This document shows positions 1 through 12,061 of a stretch of DNA of 64,000 nucleotides, piece after piece. The notes under the pieces were generated by a model that was not told the origin of the DNA, made no database searches, and saw only the letters and a program-made list of their open reading frames with translations. How positions within the stretch are numbered: position 1 is the first letter of the stretch; each line of letters opens with the position of its first letter. Both the position numbers and the translations under genes were made by a program. Source of the DNA: Glandiceps talaboti (Eukaryota > Hemichordata > Enteropneusta > Spengelidae); contig NC_135560.1 of assembly GCF_964340395.1 (NCBI RefSeq), positions 693,001-757,000 of the forward strand, given 5' to 3'.

Positions 1-112
1 TTTTCAGGTAGTGACTTGCTCATTTCAAACTATTTTGCAATCCAATCCATAATAAAATAGTGCAAACAAAGAACGACAAATAAATAAATACAGTGCATGA
101 TAATGTCAATAG

Positions 113-1636
113 TCCACAAGACTAGTAAACTGCACTACCAAACACTCGTATATTGCACTACCAAGGTTCACAAGACTCGTAAACTGCACTACCAAACACT
201 CATAAACTGCACTACCAAGGTCCCCAAGACTCGTAAACTGCACTACCAAGGTCCACAAGACTCATAAACTGCACTACCAAGGTCCACAAGACTCGTAAGC
301 TGCACTATCAAACACTCATATATTGCACTACCAAGGTCCACAAGACTCATAACTGCACTACCAAACACTTGAATGTATATTGCACTACCAAGGTCCATGA
401 GACCCGTAAGCTGCACTACCAAACACTAGTATATTGCACTACCAAGGTCCACAAGACTCGTAAACTGCACTACCAAACACTAGTATATTGCACTACCAAG
501 GTCCACAAGACTCATAAACTGCACTACCAAACACTCGTAGATTGCACTACCAAGGTCCACAAGACTTGTAAGCTGCACTATCAAGGTCCACAAGACTTGT
601 AAACTGCACTACCAAGGTCCAAAAGACTCCTAAACTGCACTACCAAGGTCCACAAGACTAATAAACTGCACTACCAAAGACTCGTAAGCTGCACTACCAA
701 GGTCCACAAGACTCATAAACTGCAGTACCAAGGTCCACAGGACTCGTAAGCTGCACTACCAAGGTCCACAAGACTCGTAAGCTGCACTACCAAACACTCA
801 TATATTGCACTACCAAGGTCCATAAGACTCGTAAGCTGCACTACCAAACACTCGTATATTGCACTACCAAGGTCCACAAGACTCGTAAACTGCACTACCA
901 AAGACTCGTAAGCTGCACTACCAAACACTCATATATTGCACTACCAAGGTCCTCAAGACTCGTAAACTGCACTACCAAACACTTGTAAACTGCACTACCA
1001 AGGTCCACTAGACTCGTAAACTGCACTGCCAAAGACTTTTAAGCTGCACTACCAAGGTCCACAAGACTCGTAAACTGCACTACCAAGGTCCACAAGACTC
1101 GTAAGCTGCACCACCAAGGTCCACAAGACTCGTAAGCTGCACTACCAAGGTCCACAAGACTCGTAAGCTGCACTACCAAGGTCCACAAGACTCGTAAGCT
1201 GCACTACCAAGGTCCACAAGACTCGTAAACTGCACTACCAAGGTCCACAAGACTCGTAAGCTGCACTACCAAGGTCCACAAGACTCGTAAACTGCACTAC
1301 CAAGGTCCACAAGACTCGTAAACTGCACTACCAAGGTCCATAAGACTCGTAAGCTGCACTACCAAGGTCCACAGGACTCGTAAACCTCACTACCAAACAC
1401 TCATATATTGCACTACCAAGGTCCACAAGACTCGTAAGCTGCACTACCAAGGTCCACAAGACTCGTAAACTGCACTACCAAGGTCCATAAGACTCGTAAG
1501 CTGCACTACCAAGGTCCACAAGATTCGGAAACTGCACTACCAAGGTCCATAAGACTCGTAAGCTGCACTACCAAGGTCCACAAGACTCGTAAACCTCACT
1601 ACCAAACACTCATATATTGCACTACCAAGGTCCAGA
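113..1636. repeat. Minisatellite of mixed 31-bp and 23-bp units
   Basis: A long tandem array built from two related units that share the core GCACTACCAA. The long unit (about 31 bp) continues with GGTCCACAAGACTCGTAA, and the short unit (about 23 bp) continues with ACACTCGTA. The two types alternate irregularly up to about position 1060; after that the long unit dominates. Short open frames inside the array come from the repeat and show no sign of being genes. It lies in the MCTP-like gene on the minus strand, downstream of the C2 exon. Confidence 0.95.
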
Positions 1637-2381
1637 AATCACATACACAAGCAGTAAACGTTTCATCATAAAGGTTTCATCATATCCCTCATGAAATGCT
1701 AAAATATGTTTGATGAAACAAATAATTTATTATGTTTGAAACCAATAATTACAGCAACCATATATTTGCATAAATCATCATACATTGACAATTATACATG
1801 TATATTTAAATTATCATAAAATTCACATACAATTATATATTTAAATACAATTATCATATATTTACATAAATTATCAAGTATTTACATACACTTATAAGTT
1901 ATATATTTACATAAAATATAATATTCACACACAATTATATATCTAAATACAAATTATCATGCGATTACATATAATTCTTGTCATAAGTGTAACACTCAGC
2001 TGATAGTGATACATAGCTTGGTATGTAACAATAACAGCAATGTATTAGGGGCAACATCAAAAGTTCAATATAATATATCTAACTTAATTGCTTAAGTTAG
2101 GTCCCAGACCCCCCCCCCCCCCATCTAACTTAACTGACCTAAAATTGAAAATCGATTCAGTCTCATACTGTAAAATTTCACTTTCAAACAACGTACCAAT
2201 ATACTACTGAATTATAAATAAAAACAGAAAACCATTTTAACTCAGAAAAATACTTTTATTGAAATCCAACAGAACACAACAACACTGAATTTACACATCA
2301 AGTCACATTGATTACTTGTATGTCTGGTTTCACTTTCATTGTTCACTTTTAATACCACGTCTCAGTGTTAAACATATGCTG
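1637..2381. other. AT-rich non-coding stretch
   Basis: Very AT-rich DNA. Degenerate copies of an ATTATCATATATTTACATA-like motif run from about 1750 to 1975. A C-run of about 14 bases starts near 2109. I see no gene here; it is probably intron. Confidence 0.6.
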
Positions 2382-2840
2382 TCATGATTGATCAAAACGA
2401 ACACCACTGGTATTCGTAGCTTTTGGGCATGTACCTTGTCCTGTGGCATTTGAAATGGGAGACCTTTCGTGACTGGGTGTAGGCTCATCAGCAACACCTT
2501 GATCGGATGATTTTTGTTTAACTGAAAAATATTTCAAAATAGATTGTTTCGACTCGACCTCCTGGGACATGAACTCGGCTAATGACCGTCGGTCATTTTT
2601 GTATTTGGCATGCCACAACTTTGTTGCGCTTTCCTGTACATCGGCCCGGGATTTGCCCTGTTGTTTTTTGATATTTAACTCCCAAATCTTGTTTGTTAGT
2701 TTTTGAAAGTCGTTCAAAGGGCATTTATAAATGTCCATTGTGTGAGGAGAACATATATGGACCAGAAAATTGTACGAACTCACCAAATGTACCTCACCGT
2801 CCAAACCCTTCGTGTCTCGAGGCGACGCCTGGATACCCAC
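2382..2840 (-). CDS. Unrecognised 152-codon open frame
   Basis: A charged, lysine- and glutamine-rich frame with no domain I recognise. It has a middle stretch with many Lys, Arg and Glu residues and a Ser/Pro/Thr-rich tail. It lies between two poly-C tracts (near 2109 and 3016) inside what should be an intron of the MCTP-like gene. It does not resemble the C2-domain continuation expected of that gene. It may be a transposon-derived fragment or chance. I found no convincing splice sites around it. Confidence 0.25.
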   Translation of the reverse strand: MGIQASPRDTKGLDGEVHLVSSYNFLVHICSPHTMDIYKCPLNDFQKLTNKIWELNIKKQQGKSRADVQESATKLWHAKYKNDRRSLAEFMSQEVESKQSILKYFSVKQKSSDQGVADEPTPSHERSPISNATGQGTCPKATNTSGVRFDQS

Positions 2841-3130
2841 CTCGTTCCCAGATACCTATTTTGCAGCAAATTTGAAAGCTGAACGGTGTACCACTGATAA
2901 ATCGGACCGAGTGTATGCAGAGTTATAGGTAAAAGCAGCCTTGAAATCATACTAAATTTGCCAAGTATGATGTTAAATCGTTTTTGGCGGTTGAGAAATT
3001 AATTTGGCCAAACCTCCCCCCCCCCCCCAAACTAAAGCAATTAAGTTTTTTTGTAAACATCAATCTTTTGATGTCGCCCCTTAAATAGATGAACACACTT
3101 CAATAGAAAAATATACTATAGTGTACTTAC

Positions 3131-3218
3131 CAGACTTATCTCTCACTGCTAGATCTTTGCCTTCCCTCAGGATCACTTCCAACAAAAAGAATTGGTACTG
3201 CTGTAGGTTGACTTTGCC
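3131..3218 (-). CDS. MCTP-like protein, exon encoding the start of the first C2 domain
   Basis: On the minus strand a clean exon lies between an acceptor (pyrimidine-rich tract ending in TTTTAG) and a consensus donor, GTAAGT. It encodes about 29 residues, including LLEVILREGKDLAVRDKSG. This is the characteristic start of the first C2 domain of MCTP proteins, where hydrophobic beta strand 1 is followed by the calcium-binding loop. MCTPs are endoplasmic-reticulum-anchored, calcium-binding proteins with several C2 domains. The exon starts in phase 0, matching the phase-0 donor of the upstream exon at 11162-11625, and ends in phase 1. The next exon should begin with the SDPYVKF-type continuation; it is not in the window and must lie to the left. 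A C2 domain of another family is the main alternative. Confidence 0.72.
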
Positions 3219-3329
3219 CTAAAACACGATATACCATATATATAGTTTATACATACTATCTGAGAGTTTGGTATAGTACTCAATATATGAAAAGTCGTTG
3301 AGAATCACATAGTTCCCACAATGATTTGG

Positions 3330-3640
3330 TTTTAAGGAACTGGCAGTTTATGTTGTCAATTTTCTTGATATCACTACTCTGATCACGCAACAACACTTGT
3401 GAACCTAAATCAAACAGACTGGGATTGTATCGGATTGTATCACAACGAAAATGGATATGCACATGTATGTCATAGAACACTACCCTAATAACAACTTTGA
3501 ATGACATCTGTTCAAGCATGTCTGAGTTATGGCTTTGGACATGGAAAATTTGCAAACAAAATGGCTGACAGGCAGCCATATTGGATCGTATCACGACAAC
3601 AGTGAATATGCACATGTATGTCATAGAACACTGTCCTGAC
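3330..3640. repeat. Copy of the 150-bp repeat family seen at 29.5-30.8 kb
   Basis: The stretch carries phrases shared with the tandem array at 29570-30776, such as GATCACGCAACAACA, TGGATATGCACATGTATGTC and TGAGTTATGGCTTTGGACAT, in about one and a half units. It ends abruptly at about 3640, where the recombinase reading frame begins. Confidence 0.8.
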
Positions 3641-4629
3641 CAGCAGCTTTTACAGTTGAAAGATGAGTTACAACAATCTAGGCAAGCAGCATTCAGGCCT
3701 GGGACTCGTAGTAATCTAGTCACTCAGTTCAAGTCTTATTTGCTATTTTGTACACACTTTCATCTTCAGCCTTTTCCAGCATCAGCAGAAGTGTTATCGC
3801 TTTACGCGAAATTTCTGGCACGTTCATTTAAGAGTGCTGCATCTATTGATAATTATGTTTCTGGGGTTAAAACTTTTCATGTGTTAATGGGCCTTAGCAC
3901 AGATGCCTTTTCTGCTATTTCACTTCATTTAGCCATGACAGGTTTAAAGAAGTCCAGCACACACACACCACGGCAAAAGTTACCCATAACACCAGCCATG
4001 CTGGCCAGTTTTCACAGTTTGATGGATAACACTGACACATACTTATTAGTAGTCTGGGCTGCTATCATTGTTGGCTTCTTCACTTTTCTCAGGAAGTCGA
4101 ATTTAGTACCACCTTCTAAGAAAGGGTTTGATGTCGCTCGCCATCTCTGCTGTAGAGACATCGTTATTCAGCATGACTTTGTACTTATTGCAGTGCATTG
4201 GTCGAAAACATTGCAGTGCCATGAGTGCACTTTATTATTACCTTTAGCATGTATTCCAGGTAGTGAGCTTTGCCCAGTGGCGGCATTCAAGTGTCTGTTT
4301 GACAACATCATTGCAGCAGGCGATGCGCCTGCCTTTATGTTTAGAAAACGTGGGAAACTTGTTCCACTCACACAGGGCGGCATGCTCAGCAGGACCTTCG
4401 GCAGACTGGTGCATGCATTGGGGAGGACACACACCTGTACACTCTGCATAGTTTGCGCAGGGGAGGGGCTACTCTTGCCTTTGAGGCAGGGGTTCCTACA
4501 GAACTTATCAAATCACAGGGAGACTGGAGATCAGATGCTAATACAGCTTACGTCAAAGTTCCAGTGGAGGCGCGTTTGACCGTCTCTCAGCGCATGGCCA
4601 GCCTTGCCACTTTTCAGATTGCCAGCTGA
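3581..4629 (+). pseudogene. Tyrosine recombinase of a DIRS/Ngaro- or Crypton-like element, frameshifted
   Basis: The frame encodes a tyrosine recombinase. An N-terminal core-binding region spans roughly residues 40-120. The catalytic part follows: the first catalytic Arg lies in FFTFLRKSNLV (about residue 171) and a Lys in SKTLQ (about 209). Near position 4430 the reading shifts frame. The H-x-x-R box (HSLRRGG, about 4447-4463) and the W-R-S-D-A followed by Tyr region then continue in the next frame to a stop at 4627-4629. The first frame instead runs on to 4579 with meaningless sequence. The first ~20 codons come from the neighbouring 150-bp repeat, so the true N-terminus is missing or replaced. 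Such enzymes integrate circular element DNA. It is a transposon relic inside an intron of the MCTP-like gene. Confidence 0.75.
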
Positions 4630-5997
4630 GTTGGACAGCCATTGGGGTGGTCACTGTTTACACGGTTTGCAATATTAGGTTCATTGCAATCTGTGATTTA
4701 TTTGTCTGAGTAGCACTATTTTGCCATTACTGGCCTCATGTAATTAGTGCGTATAATAGCTTGATGCATTTGTGTTCAGTTCATATTTAATTAGGTGTGT
4801 TTATTAGATTTACATCAAACCTTTGCAATGGTATTGTTAGGAATGCGAACTTTAATGAATAAGAGACTGTACTCATTCAACTGTACATTAGTAAGTGAGG
4901 TGGGCGGTTAATGACCCACACAAGTTGTTTGACTTTTACATTAGTTCACAGCACTGTGGGCAATTTATGACCCACACTAGTTGTTTGACTTTTACACTGT
5001 CTAGTTCACAGCATTTTTGGCTGACGATATTTAGAATTCTATTATTTTTGTTTCTTGCAGAGTTCATTCTTACTAGCTATAGTTGAATTTAGTTTTCTTT
5101 TTTTATACTACTTGCTTGTAACTGTCTTTCTACTACTGTATTTAATTTTATTTTGGCATTTTTAAAAATTTTAATAAGTCTTCTTTAGTTTGGCAGCCTT
5201 CGTTTTGGTGGAGTTCAGAATAAAGTCAAACTTCCGGTTTTGCCGCCAAACTTGGTGCATCTCCTTGCATCTTTCTACAAGTATGTGCCTCAGTGGGTGT
5301 AATTTTAAAAAATAGAGGGTCGATCCTCATTTACATAATAATTTGAAAAGCAATAACACCAAAATTGAATATAGCAGCTACAATGGCTCATACAGGTACC
5401 AAAGTAAATGGGGAGAAAGTCTGAAGAATTTATTTCAGTTTGAATGATGTTAACAAAGTTAATAATATCACAGATTTATCATGTATAAGGTCCAAGAATA
5501 AGAGTGACAGGTGATACAAATTTGAGGTCATTTAACACTTTAGTTCCTCCAGCATACGATGTAAACTTGGCCTCTCATGCATTGGCCTAATAACCATAGT
5601 TTCAAGTCGTTGGATTTGTATCGTAAACTTTTAAATGATTCAGTAAAATAAAATACAAAACTGTTTATTTCAGTTTAGCTTTATACAATTGATCTTGAAT
5701 TTATTTAACTGAAGGGAAAGGGAAATTTTACCACAAAAAACTGTCTGAAATACGGTGTTTAATTTGATGAATTTGTGGTTATGAATTACACAATGTGTAA
5801 TCGCTCAAATGGGCATTGCAAAATGGTGCATAGCAGCCATACTCATATTTCAACAATGTTTATACATTGCAAATCACATCCAAAATAGATCATTTACGAC
5901 TGTAATTCTACCGCAGATCCAAAACGGAGTACTTATTCATTGAGAATAAGACAGTATATATTTTACGCTTCCGTTCATATTTATCGGTCCAGTGTCA
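4630..5997. other. Probable 3' flank of the recombinase element, then plain intron
   Basis: No coding region. A stretch of roughly 50-60 bp containing AATTTATGACCCACA-type sequence is duplicated between about 4905 and 5012. An AATAAA signal sits near 5219, preceded by GTTTGGCAGCCTTCG, and could mark the 3' end of the recombinase-bearing element. Nothing else is evident. Confidence 0.4.
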
Positions 5998-6005
5998 AAA
6001 ATTGA

Positions 6006-6079
6006 CATGACAACATACTTCACGTACGTACCTACCTATTGTCATGACAACATACTTCACGTACGTACCTACCTATTGT
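6006..6079. repeat. Perfect tandem duplication of a 37-bp unit
   Basis: Two adjacent identical 37-bp units start with CATGACAACATACTTCACG and contain a GTACGTACCTACC stretch. The duplication has no visible divergence, so it looks recent. Confidence 0.9.
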
Positions 6080-7858
6080 GAAGAAACATTGTGATTGTCT
6101 AGCTTCCCAACCAGCAGAAATATGTACTAATGGTAATGATACAATTTGAATGGGTTTTCACAGTAATTTTCACTAGCAACCACTACCTAGGAAATTGCAC
6201 TAGTCTGGGACTTCTGACAACCGTAAATTCTTAACCCTGTGTTGTCTCTGCAGTTATGTTCACTGAAGTAGGGAGGGTTATTTTTGTGTTTCCCCACGGC
6301 TCTGCAGACTGCATGGGCTGGACAAACACACAAAAAAGGACCGATGCTGGGGTATTTAAGTGACACATGCGCCTGACCAGAAACAATTGTTTTTTTGTTA
6401 GCCTCATATTAGTAGAACTCTCCCCAACACTCATAATGTTTACAAAGTTGAGGACTTGATCAAACTTTGAAATGATCTGAAAGTTAGCGAGAGGCCCATA
6501 TGTTGAATTGTAGACCTTGATGATCTAGCCGAGAAGTTAGAGAGGTGTAGTGATTGTGGTTTAAAACTGAATCGGAAACTTAATACCCTTGGGATCGCCA
6601 GTCAATTTTATGTAGTAGGTGAGTGCAGTACTCCATGAGGGGAACATCGCCTTTACCAGCAAAGTGCAATTCTTGCACTTTCTTATCAATCGTTATCAGC
6701 TCATTACCATAACTAAGTGTTTGCTTTTTGTAATTACATCTGATAAGCCGTCGCTGGTACAGGTACTAGGTCAAGACTGAAATGCTGTCGACCGAATGTG
6801 TGCAAGTACTAGTGAGTGTGTTACTCCGCCGTGAGGCACAACTGGCTTGGGTGAAAGGTCACGATCCGATCGCGATCATACCATTAGGATACATTGTGCA
6901 CCGTACATTGACGATGTTACATGTGGGACTGTACAATATCTTACCCACAACTCTCTCTGATTGGTATGCTTGGAGGTTCCTTATTTTATAACTTTTTCAA
7001 TAATCCATACTTTTCAACATTTTAAGCATAGAAATTAAGTTTAATTACGATTAGGAATCAAAAATAAAGTTCTAAATTTTGTACAAAAATGAACTAACAA
7101 CTAAATTAAGCATGTGCTGTGAATAAAACACTTTTCACTGTCAAAGTGTCAATAACTTGGGTAGTCAGTGTGTATGATGAGTGTTAGTATGTAAATTTCT
7201 TTTGTCATACCTATTCAAATAAATCTATATCTTTGGCAAAGTCATAACAGGTGCATATATTTTCCTTAGTTTCGTCGCAAATATTCTTCATGTCTTTCAA
7301 GAAAATCTGCTGACAAATTCCTAAAATTGCTACTCCTTCTACAATAAATCACTGATACCAGAACCGATGAAAATGGGTATTCAGAAATTCATCAGTGGCA
7401 ATTCCATGATTGCCAAATGGAAAAAATGTTTTTACAAAACCCTATACACTGGTGAGATTTGTCTGACTTGAAGGAGATGATGTCCAACACTACAAATCAG
7501 AGAGAGTTGTGGGTAAAATGTTGTACAGTGTGTGGTATATGGACATCGGATATGGGAATTTGCTATTTAAGTATCTCTGTGCTTAATTTTTCAAAAATTT
7601 ATCTAACTAACTATGGAACAAGAAAAACCGTAGTTCCGAGTGTTAGGTTACTTTCAAGGAGTGAATCGTTTGAGTCAAGAGACGTTATCAGCTGTTACAA
7701 CTTTTATAATCCTATTACAGTTGACATTGCAAACAGATTTAGAGATTGTCTACAACCAGACTTGCCTATTGATTATTAAACTCGGGTTATCCATAGTTTG
7801 GTTTTACCGAGGCGTTTCCGACGTGCTAATCTGAACACAGTTCACACGGTACAGCAAA
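6080..7858. other. Intron-like sequence without a recognisable gene
   Basis: Both strands were read for exons of the MCTP-like gene and for transposon proteins. Several short open frames exist (for example near 6231-6434, 6782-6991 and 7459-7779), but none shows a known motif or splice framing. Confidence 0.5.
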
Positions 7859-8206
7859 AGTCCCACCAATAAAACTCATAGTAACAGATGTGCATGCAGA
7901 AAAAACCACCAACAAAATCCATAGTAACAGATGTGCATGCAGAAAAAACCACCAACAAAACCCATTATAACAGATGTGCATGCAGAAAAACCACCAACAA
8001 AACCCATAGTAACAGATGTGCATGCAGAAAAAAACACCAACAAAGCCCATAGTAACAGATGTGCATGCAGAAAAAAACACCAACAAAACCCATAGTAACA
8101 GATGTGCATGCAGAAAAAAACACCAACAAAGCCCATAGTAACAGATGTGCATGCAGAAAAAAACACCAACAAAGCCCATAGTAACAGATTTGCATGCAGA
8201 AAAACC
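7859..8206. repeat. Minisatellite, about eight copies of a 42/43-bp unit
   Basis: The tandem units contain CATAGTAACAGATGTGCATGC followed by an A-run of 5-7 and CACCAACAAA. Units differ mainly in A-run length and in CCCACC versus ACACC. Overlapping minus-strand frames rich in Cys, Phe and His arise in all three frames only because of the repetition. Confidence 0.95.
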
Positions 8207-9140
8207 TAAATGTGGGTGAAGATTAATTCAAGATTTTAATTCTAATACTAAAACTAGTAGGCAGGACACGAACATATTTTGTGCAACTTTCATTTTAAAA
8301 GCATACCATTCCAATGCAAGGACAATGATTTTGTTCAGAAATGGAGGTAGGACTATAATCCTTTCTACTTGTACTTCCATAGTTCAAAACAGCTCACCGT
8401 AACTGCTACAGCGTATCCACATTTCTTATGTGTGAGTACATTAAAAGGCATAATTTGGAAAGTACCTCCTTCACCCCCATGTTAGATCTTGTATCCCTAT
8501 AACCATAACCATATTGGAGTCTTAATATTACAAATATACATGTATGTAGCCATGATTCTTGTGATCATTTTTGCTCATGTATTCAAGTGTAGTCAAATTT
8601 TCCTAGCTGCATGAGTAACTTTACTTTACTAATAAAATCGACTTTATCGCAAGTATTGTAAAATGACATGCCAATAATATGATACCACAGCACATTTTCA
8701 GACGTCTTCAAATTTTCTTCAAGAATTCTTCATCCAGATACCCTAGAATACCTGCACACCAAATTTCATCCCAATCAGTCCATTAGTTTTGAAGCTGTCA
8801 TTTCTTTTTACTTTAAATTTTTTTATACTACAAAAAATCATGGTTTTCACCCCAAAAATGATCAAAAACAGAAAATTGAAGATATCTTGCTGTCATAAAG
8901 AAATCTGAATAGACTTCATGATAAAAAAAATCATGCAGTGACAGTTTTTCTAGCGTTAGAAATGAAATGATATTACTCATTGGGAATGCACAAAGTCAAA
9001 AAGTTGCACTGGTACAAAGCATCATGGGAAAAATAATTCTTTGCCACAACTCTTTAAGGATTATATTCGTAACAAAAAGTTGATACGGGGACAGTCTTTT
9101 TTTCATTCAATCTTGAGTTAGTAATATAAAGAATAATATC
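8207..9140. other. Non-coding sequence, probably an old dispersed repeat
   Basis: The stretch contains phrases such as ACCAAATTTCATCCCAATCAG and CATTAGTTTTGAAGCTGT. These resemble the conserved body of the TACCGCC repeat family found elsewhere in the window, at high divergence. No gene is visible. Confidence 0.4.
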
Positions 9141-9944
9141 TATTTATTTATTATTTATTTATTTATTGCATCTCTTTTGTATCAGGGACTCACTAAGATT
9201 GTTAGGAGCAGCACTAAGAAAAAATCAAAATACATACACTACTAAAAAGATGAGTAAAAAAATGTACACAGGAACAAACAGCAAAATAAACCAAAGTGAG
9301 GTAAGAATATTGATAAAATGAAAATAAAAATAACAATAACAATATGCTTCAAATGTTAGTTGTCAGAAAATCTAACGCTAAACTATTCTATATTAGTTAT
9401 CTATATGGATAAGAAAATGAACACATATTTTTTAATTGGAAGCAAATAATTTGTTTGCCAAGAATTTTGGCATACTTTTTATGAATGTGTGATTACATTA
9501 CCTAGAAATAAGTAAATGTAGGATTAAAGTGAGAGAAAAAGACATATGAACTGCTCAGGGAATATTAAAGGTATGATATCAAAATTTCATAAAATGCATG
9601 AATGAAACACTCTTTGATACCATGTGAAAAAATAGGTCGTGTAGGTAAAATAACTACTGGCTATGTCTGCTAAACACATCTCAAACAAAAAATCAAATGA
9701 ATTTTCCAAAAGTGTATCGAACATTGAGTTATCCTAACTTTTTACCCCATTCAGGAGACCCCCAAATTTTATTGCATATATTTTGAATAACATGTTCAAT
9801 TTTTTATGATGGTGAAAGTATAGGTAAGAAAATGAGGGTAGATCTTATACTATTTAACTACCTTAAGCTTCTAATGTACAATTCAATGATGTAGACTTGT
9901 CATACGACCATTGGAAGACATTGTATGTCTTGGTATTTCCACAA

Positions 9945-10008
<64 letters not shown>

Positions 10009-10461
10009 ATTATTATTATTATATGCAAAAACAGAGATCTTAGAAAGTTTAGAAGTTTTTGAAGTACCGGAGTATATGTCAATTTTAATACCATAGATTT
10101 AATGATTTGACATTGTCAACACATCTGATTGTAACTGGCATATTTGAAGGTCAAAGGTCATGCTAATGTTCTACTAACCATTATTGTTATATAAATGGGA
10201 ATCAATTGAAAACAGAAAAGATTTTGTTAAAACTAAATAATATAGAATAGTTTAGCAGTTAGATTTTCTGACAACTAACACTTGAAGCATATTTTTATTT
10301 TTTTTATCAATCTTACCTCACTTTGGTTTGTTTTATTTTGTTTTTGTTCCTGTATATGTTTTTACTCATGTTTTTTAGTAGTGTATGTATTTAATTTTTT
10401 TGTTAGTGCTGCTCCTAACAATCTTAGTGAGTCCCTGATACACAAGGGATGCAATAAATAA

Positions 10462-10520
<59 letters not shown>
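9141..10520. mobile_element. Foldback element with ~260-bp inverted arms
   Basis: The left arm (9141-9398) and right arm (about 10238-10520) are inverted copies. Both contain CAGGGACTCACTAAGATTGTTA and TAGTTGTCAGAAAATCTAAC. An (AAAT)n-type tail sits at the outer edge of each arm. The centre (9399-10237) includes a long ATT microsatellite. It could be a foldback transposon, or two copies of one LINE/SINE 3' end inserted in opposite directions with their AAAT tails facing outwards. Confidence 0.75.
9944..10022. repeat. (ATT)n microsatellite
   Basis: An almost uninterrupted ATT trinucleotide run, with one irregular spot near 10007, in the centre of the foldback element. Confidence 0.95.
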
Positions 10521-10521
<1 letters not shown>

Positions 10522-11161
10522 ACAATCTTTTAACTTTGTACTTCACATTTAGTTGTCAAATTACTCCTTCCAATATTTATATTTAAACTAGATTTTAACT
10601 ATAAGTACAGTCGACTAGTCAAGGCCAAAAATCTTATCCATAACATGTGACCATTATTTTTTTAATTAGAACTAAGATGACATTGACAGTGAACTCAATC
10701 CTGGGTGTGTCTATTACACACAACTTCTACTGATGAAGGTAAAGGTAAAATAAAAGGTAAAAATTTAAAAATGGAAAGGATTTTTGGTCTTTGTTGATAG
10801 TGGTCTGACAATGGATATGAAACAGTAATATGTAGTTTGTAGTTTGACCAGATCAGGAAAAAACTCTGAAAAAGTGCTCTAAAAATAGCAACACTGAATG
10901 CACAGCATGACAGTGGGTGTAGGGTCACACACACACTATGCATATATGTTTATTTCAATATTTCATTTCATATGTCCTATCTCACGATGATATTAAATGA
11001 AAATAGTAACATAGTACCAGGGTCTACCCATACTAGCCTATATATACTGGTATGTGCATGCAACTTTCTGCATATTTGCACGTGTGAGTTGTGCATAAAT
11101 TTATAATTCATGATAATTTATTTTGATGAATATGTTTGTATGATAATTACATACTACTAAC
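10521..11161. other. Intron-like sequence
   Basis: Unique-looking AT-rich DNA between the foldback element and exon 2 of the MCTP-like gene. No further exon is recognised. Confidence 0.5.
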
Positions 11162-11625
11162 CTCTGAATGTGTAGTAGTGGTGGTGGTGGTTGAGGTGGT
11201 TGTTATAGTAGTGCTACTAATTGCTGTAGGACTGGTAGCAGTGGGACTGGTAGGTGGATTGCTTTCATCAAGAGCTAAACTCTGAGGTCTACCCTCTGCA
11301 TCACCATCACTTCTATTTCTTAGACTTGGAAGATCAGAATCACTGAAGCCCATTTGTTCATCTCGACGTCTCTGAGCAGCCTCAAAGAGAGAGTCAAACT
11401 CTTTATCTGGTGAATCAAGTCCATTGATTACACTGGAATCGTTAATTTCTGGTTGACTCAATGTTAGACGGGGATCCGCGCCATTACTTTTATTCCCTTT
11501 CTCTTTAGAACCCCATCGTTTAGGTTTAGCTCTCCGTTTAAAGCTGTTCCATAGTTTTTTCCTTCTGTTGGTGGTCTCAGGGCCCTCTGTTTCAATAACC
11601 TCGTCGTCTAACTCACCCTGTGAAA
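11162..11625 (-). CDS. MCTP-like protein, exon 2 (N-terminal cytosolic region)
   Basis: A 464-nt exon on the minus strand with a TTTTGTACAG acceptor and a GTTAGT donor. It encodes an acidic start, a basic patch (LWNSFKRRAKPKRWGSKEK) that could bind membranes or nucleotides, a Ser/Asp-rich middle with SDSDLPSL, and a long Thr-rich run just before the donor. It starts with two bases of a split codon and ends in phase 0. This fits exon 1 at 12046-12061 and the C2 exon at 3131-3218. Low-complexity N-termini with basic patches are usual in MCTP proteins. The assignment rests on linkage to the C2 exon, because this part alone is not diagnostic. A second acceptor a few bases downstream (TTTCACAG) would break the phase match. 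Confidence 0.6.
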
Positions 11626-12045
11626 CTGTACAAAATGTATCACGTAAATCAAAACCCTGCAACAAAACTTATTTTGGTCCATTAGATTGGGTGTAGATAT
11701 GGCAATCGACTAAGTGATAGTGACTGACAATGGCGACTGTTTACTGGTATAAGCTTGCACTCATGTGAATGAACCAACGTTACGATCGGTGGTACATCAT
11801 GCACTTCGCCCGAATAAACACTGGTCCCAATGAAATATTGCAATAGTAAGATTGCAAGTACATAATTGAACACTTGGCATATCGAATTATTCATTGATGC
11901 TGAAAACTGTTAACACCTGCTCCTGTAAAGTGTAAATAGAGAGTACACCGTCCACCAAACTCTTGGTCATGCACATCATTGGTATAACTATCAACGATAT
12001 TGACTGAAAAAAAACACTCAAAAACGTGGGAGACATTAGCCTTAC

Positions 12046-12061
12046 TTTCGTCGTCTGACAT
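12046..12061 (-). CDS. MCTP-like protein, short first coding exon
   Basis: On the minus strand ATG at 12061-12059 opens MSDDE and one extra base, directly followed by a good donor (GTAAGG). The phase-1 end joins the exon at 11625 to give an uninterrupted acidic start. The upstream context is AGAA before the ATG. Sequence between about 12062 and 12200 would hold the 5' UTR and possibly the promoter. No TATA box is evident. Confidence 0.5.

Noticed and set aside
4168-4451. Open frames antisense to or shifted within the tyrosine recombinase
   Set aside because: They overlap recognisable recombinase motifs on the plus strand and have no features of their own.
7826-8195. Cys/Phe-rich minus-strand proteins
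   Set aside because: Three overlapping frames arise from the same minisatellite, which is a sign of repetition rather than coding.
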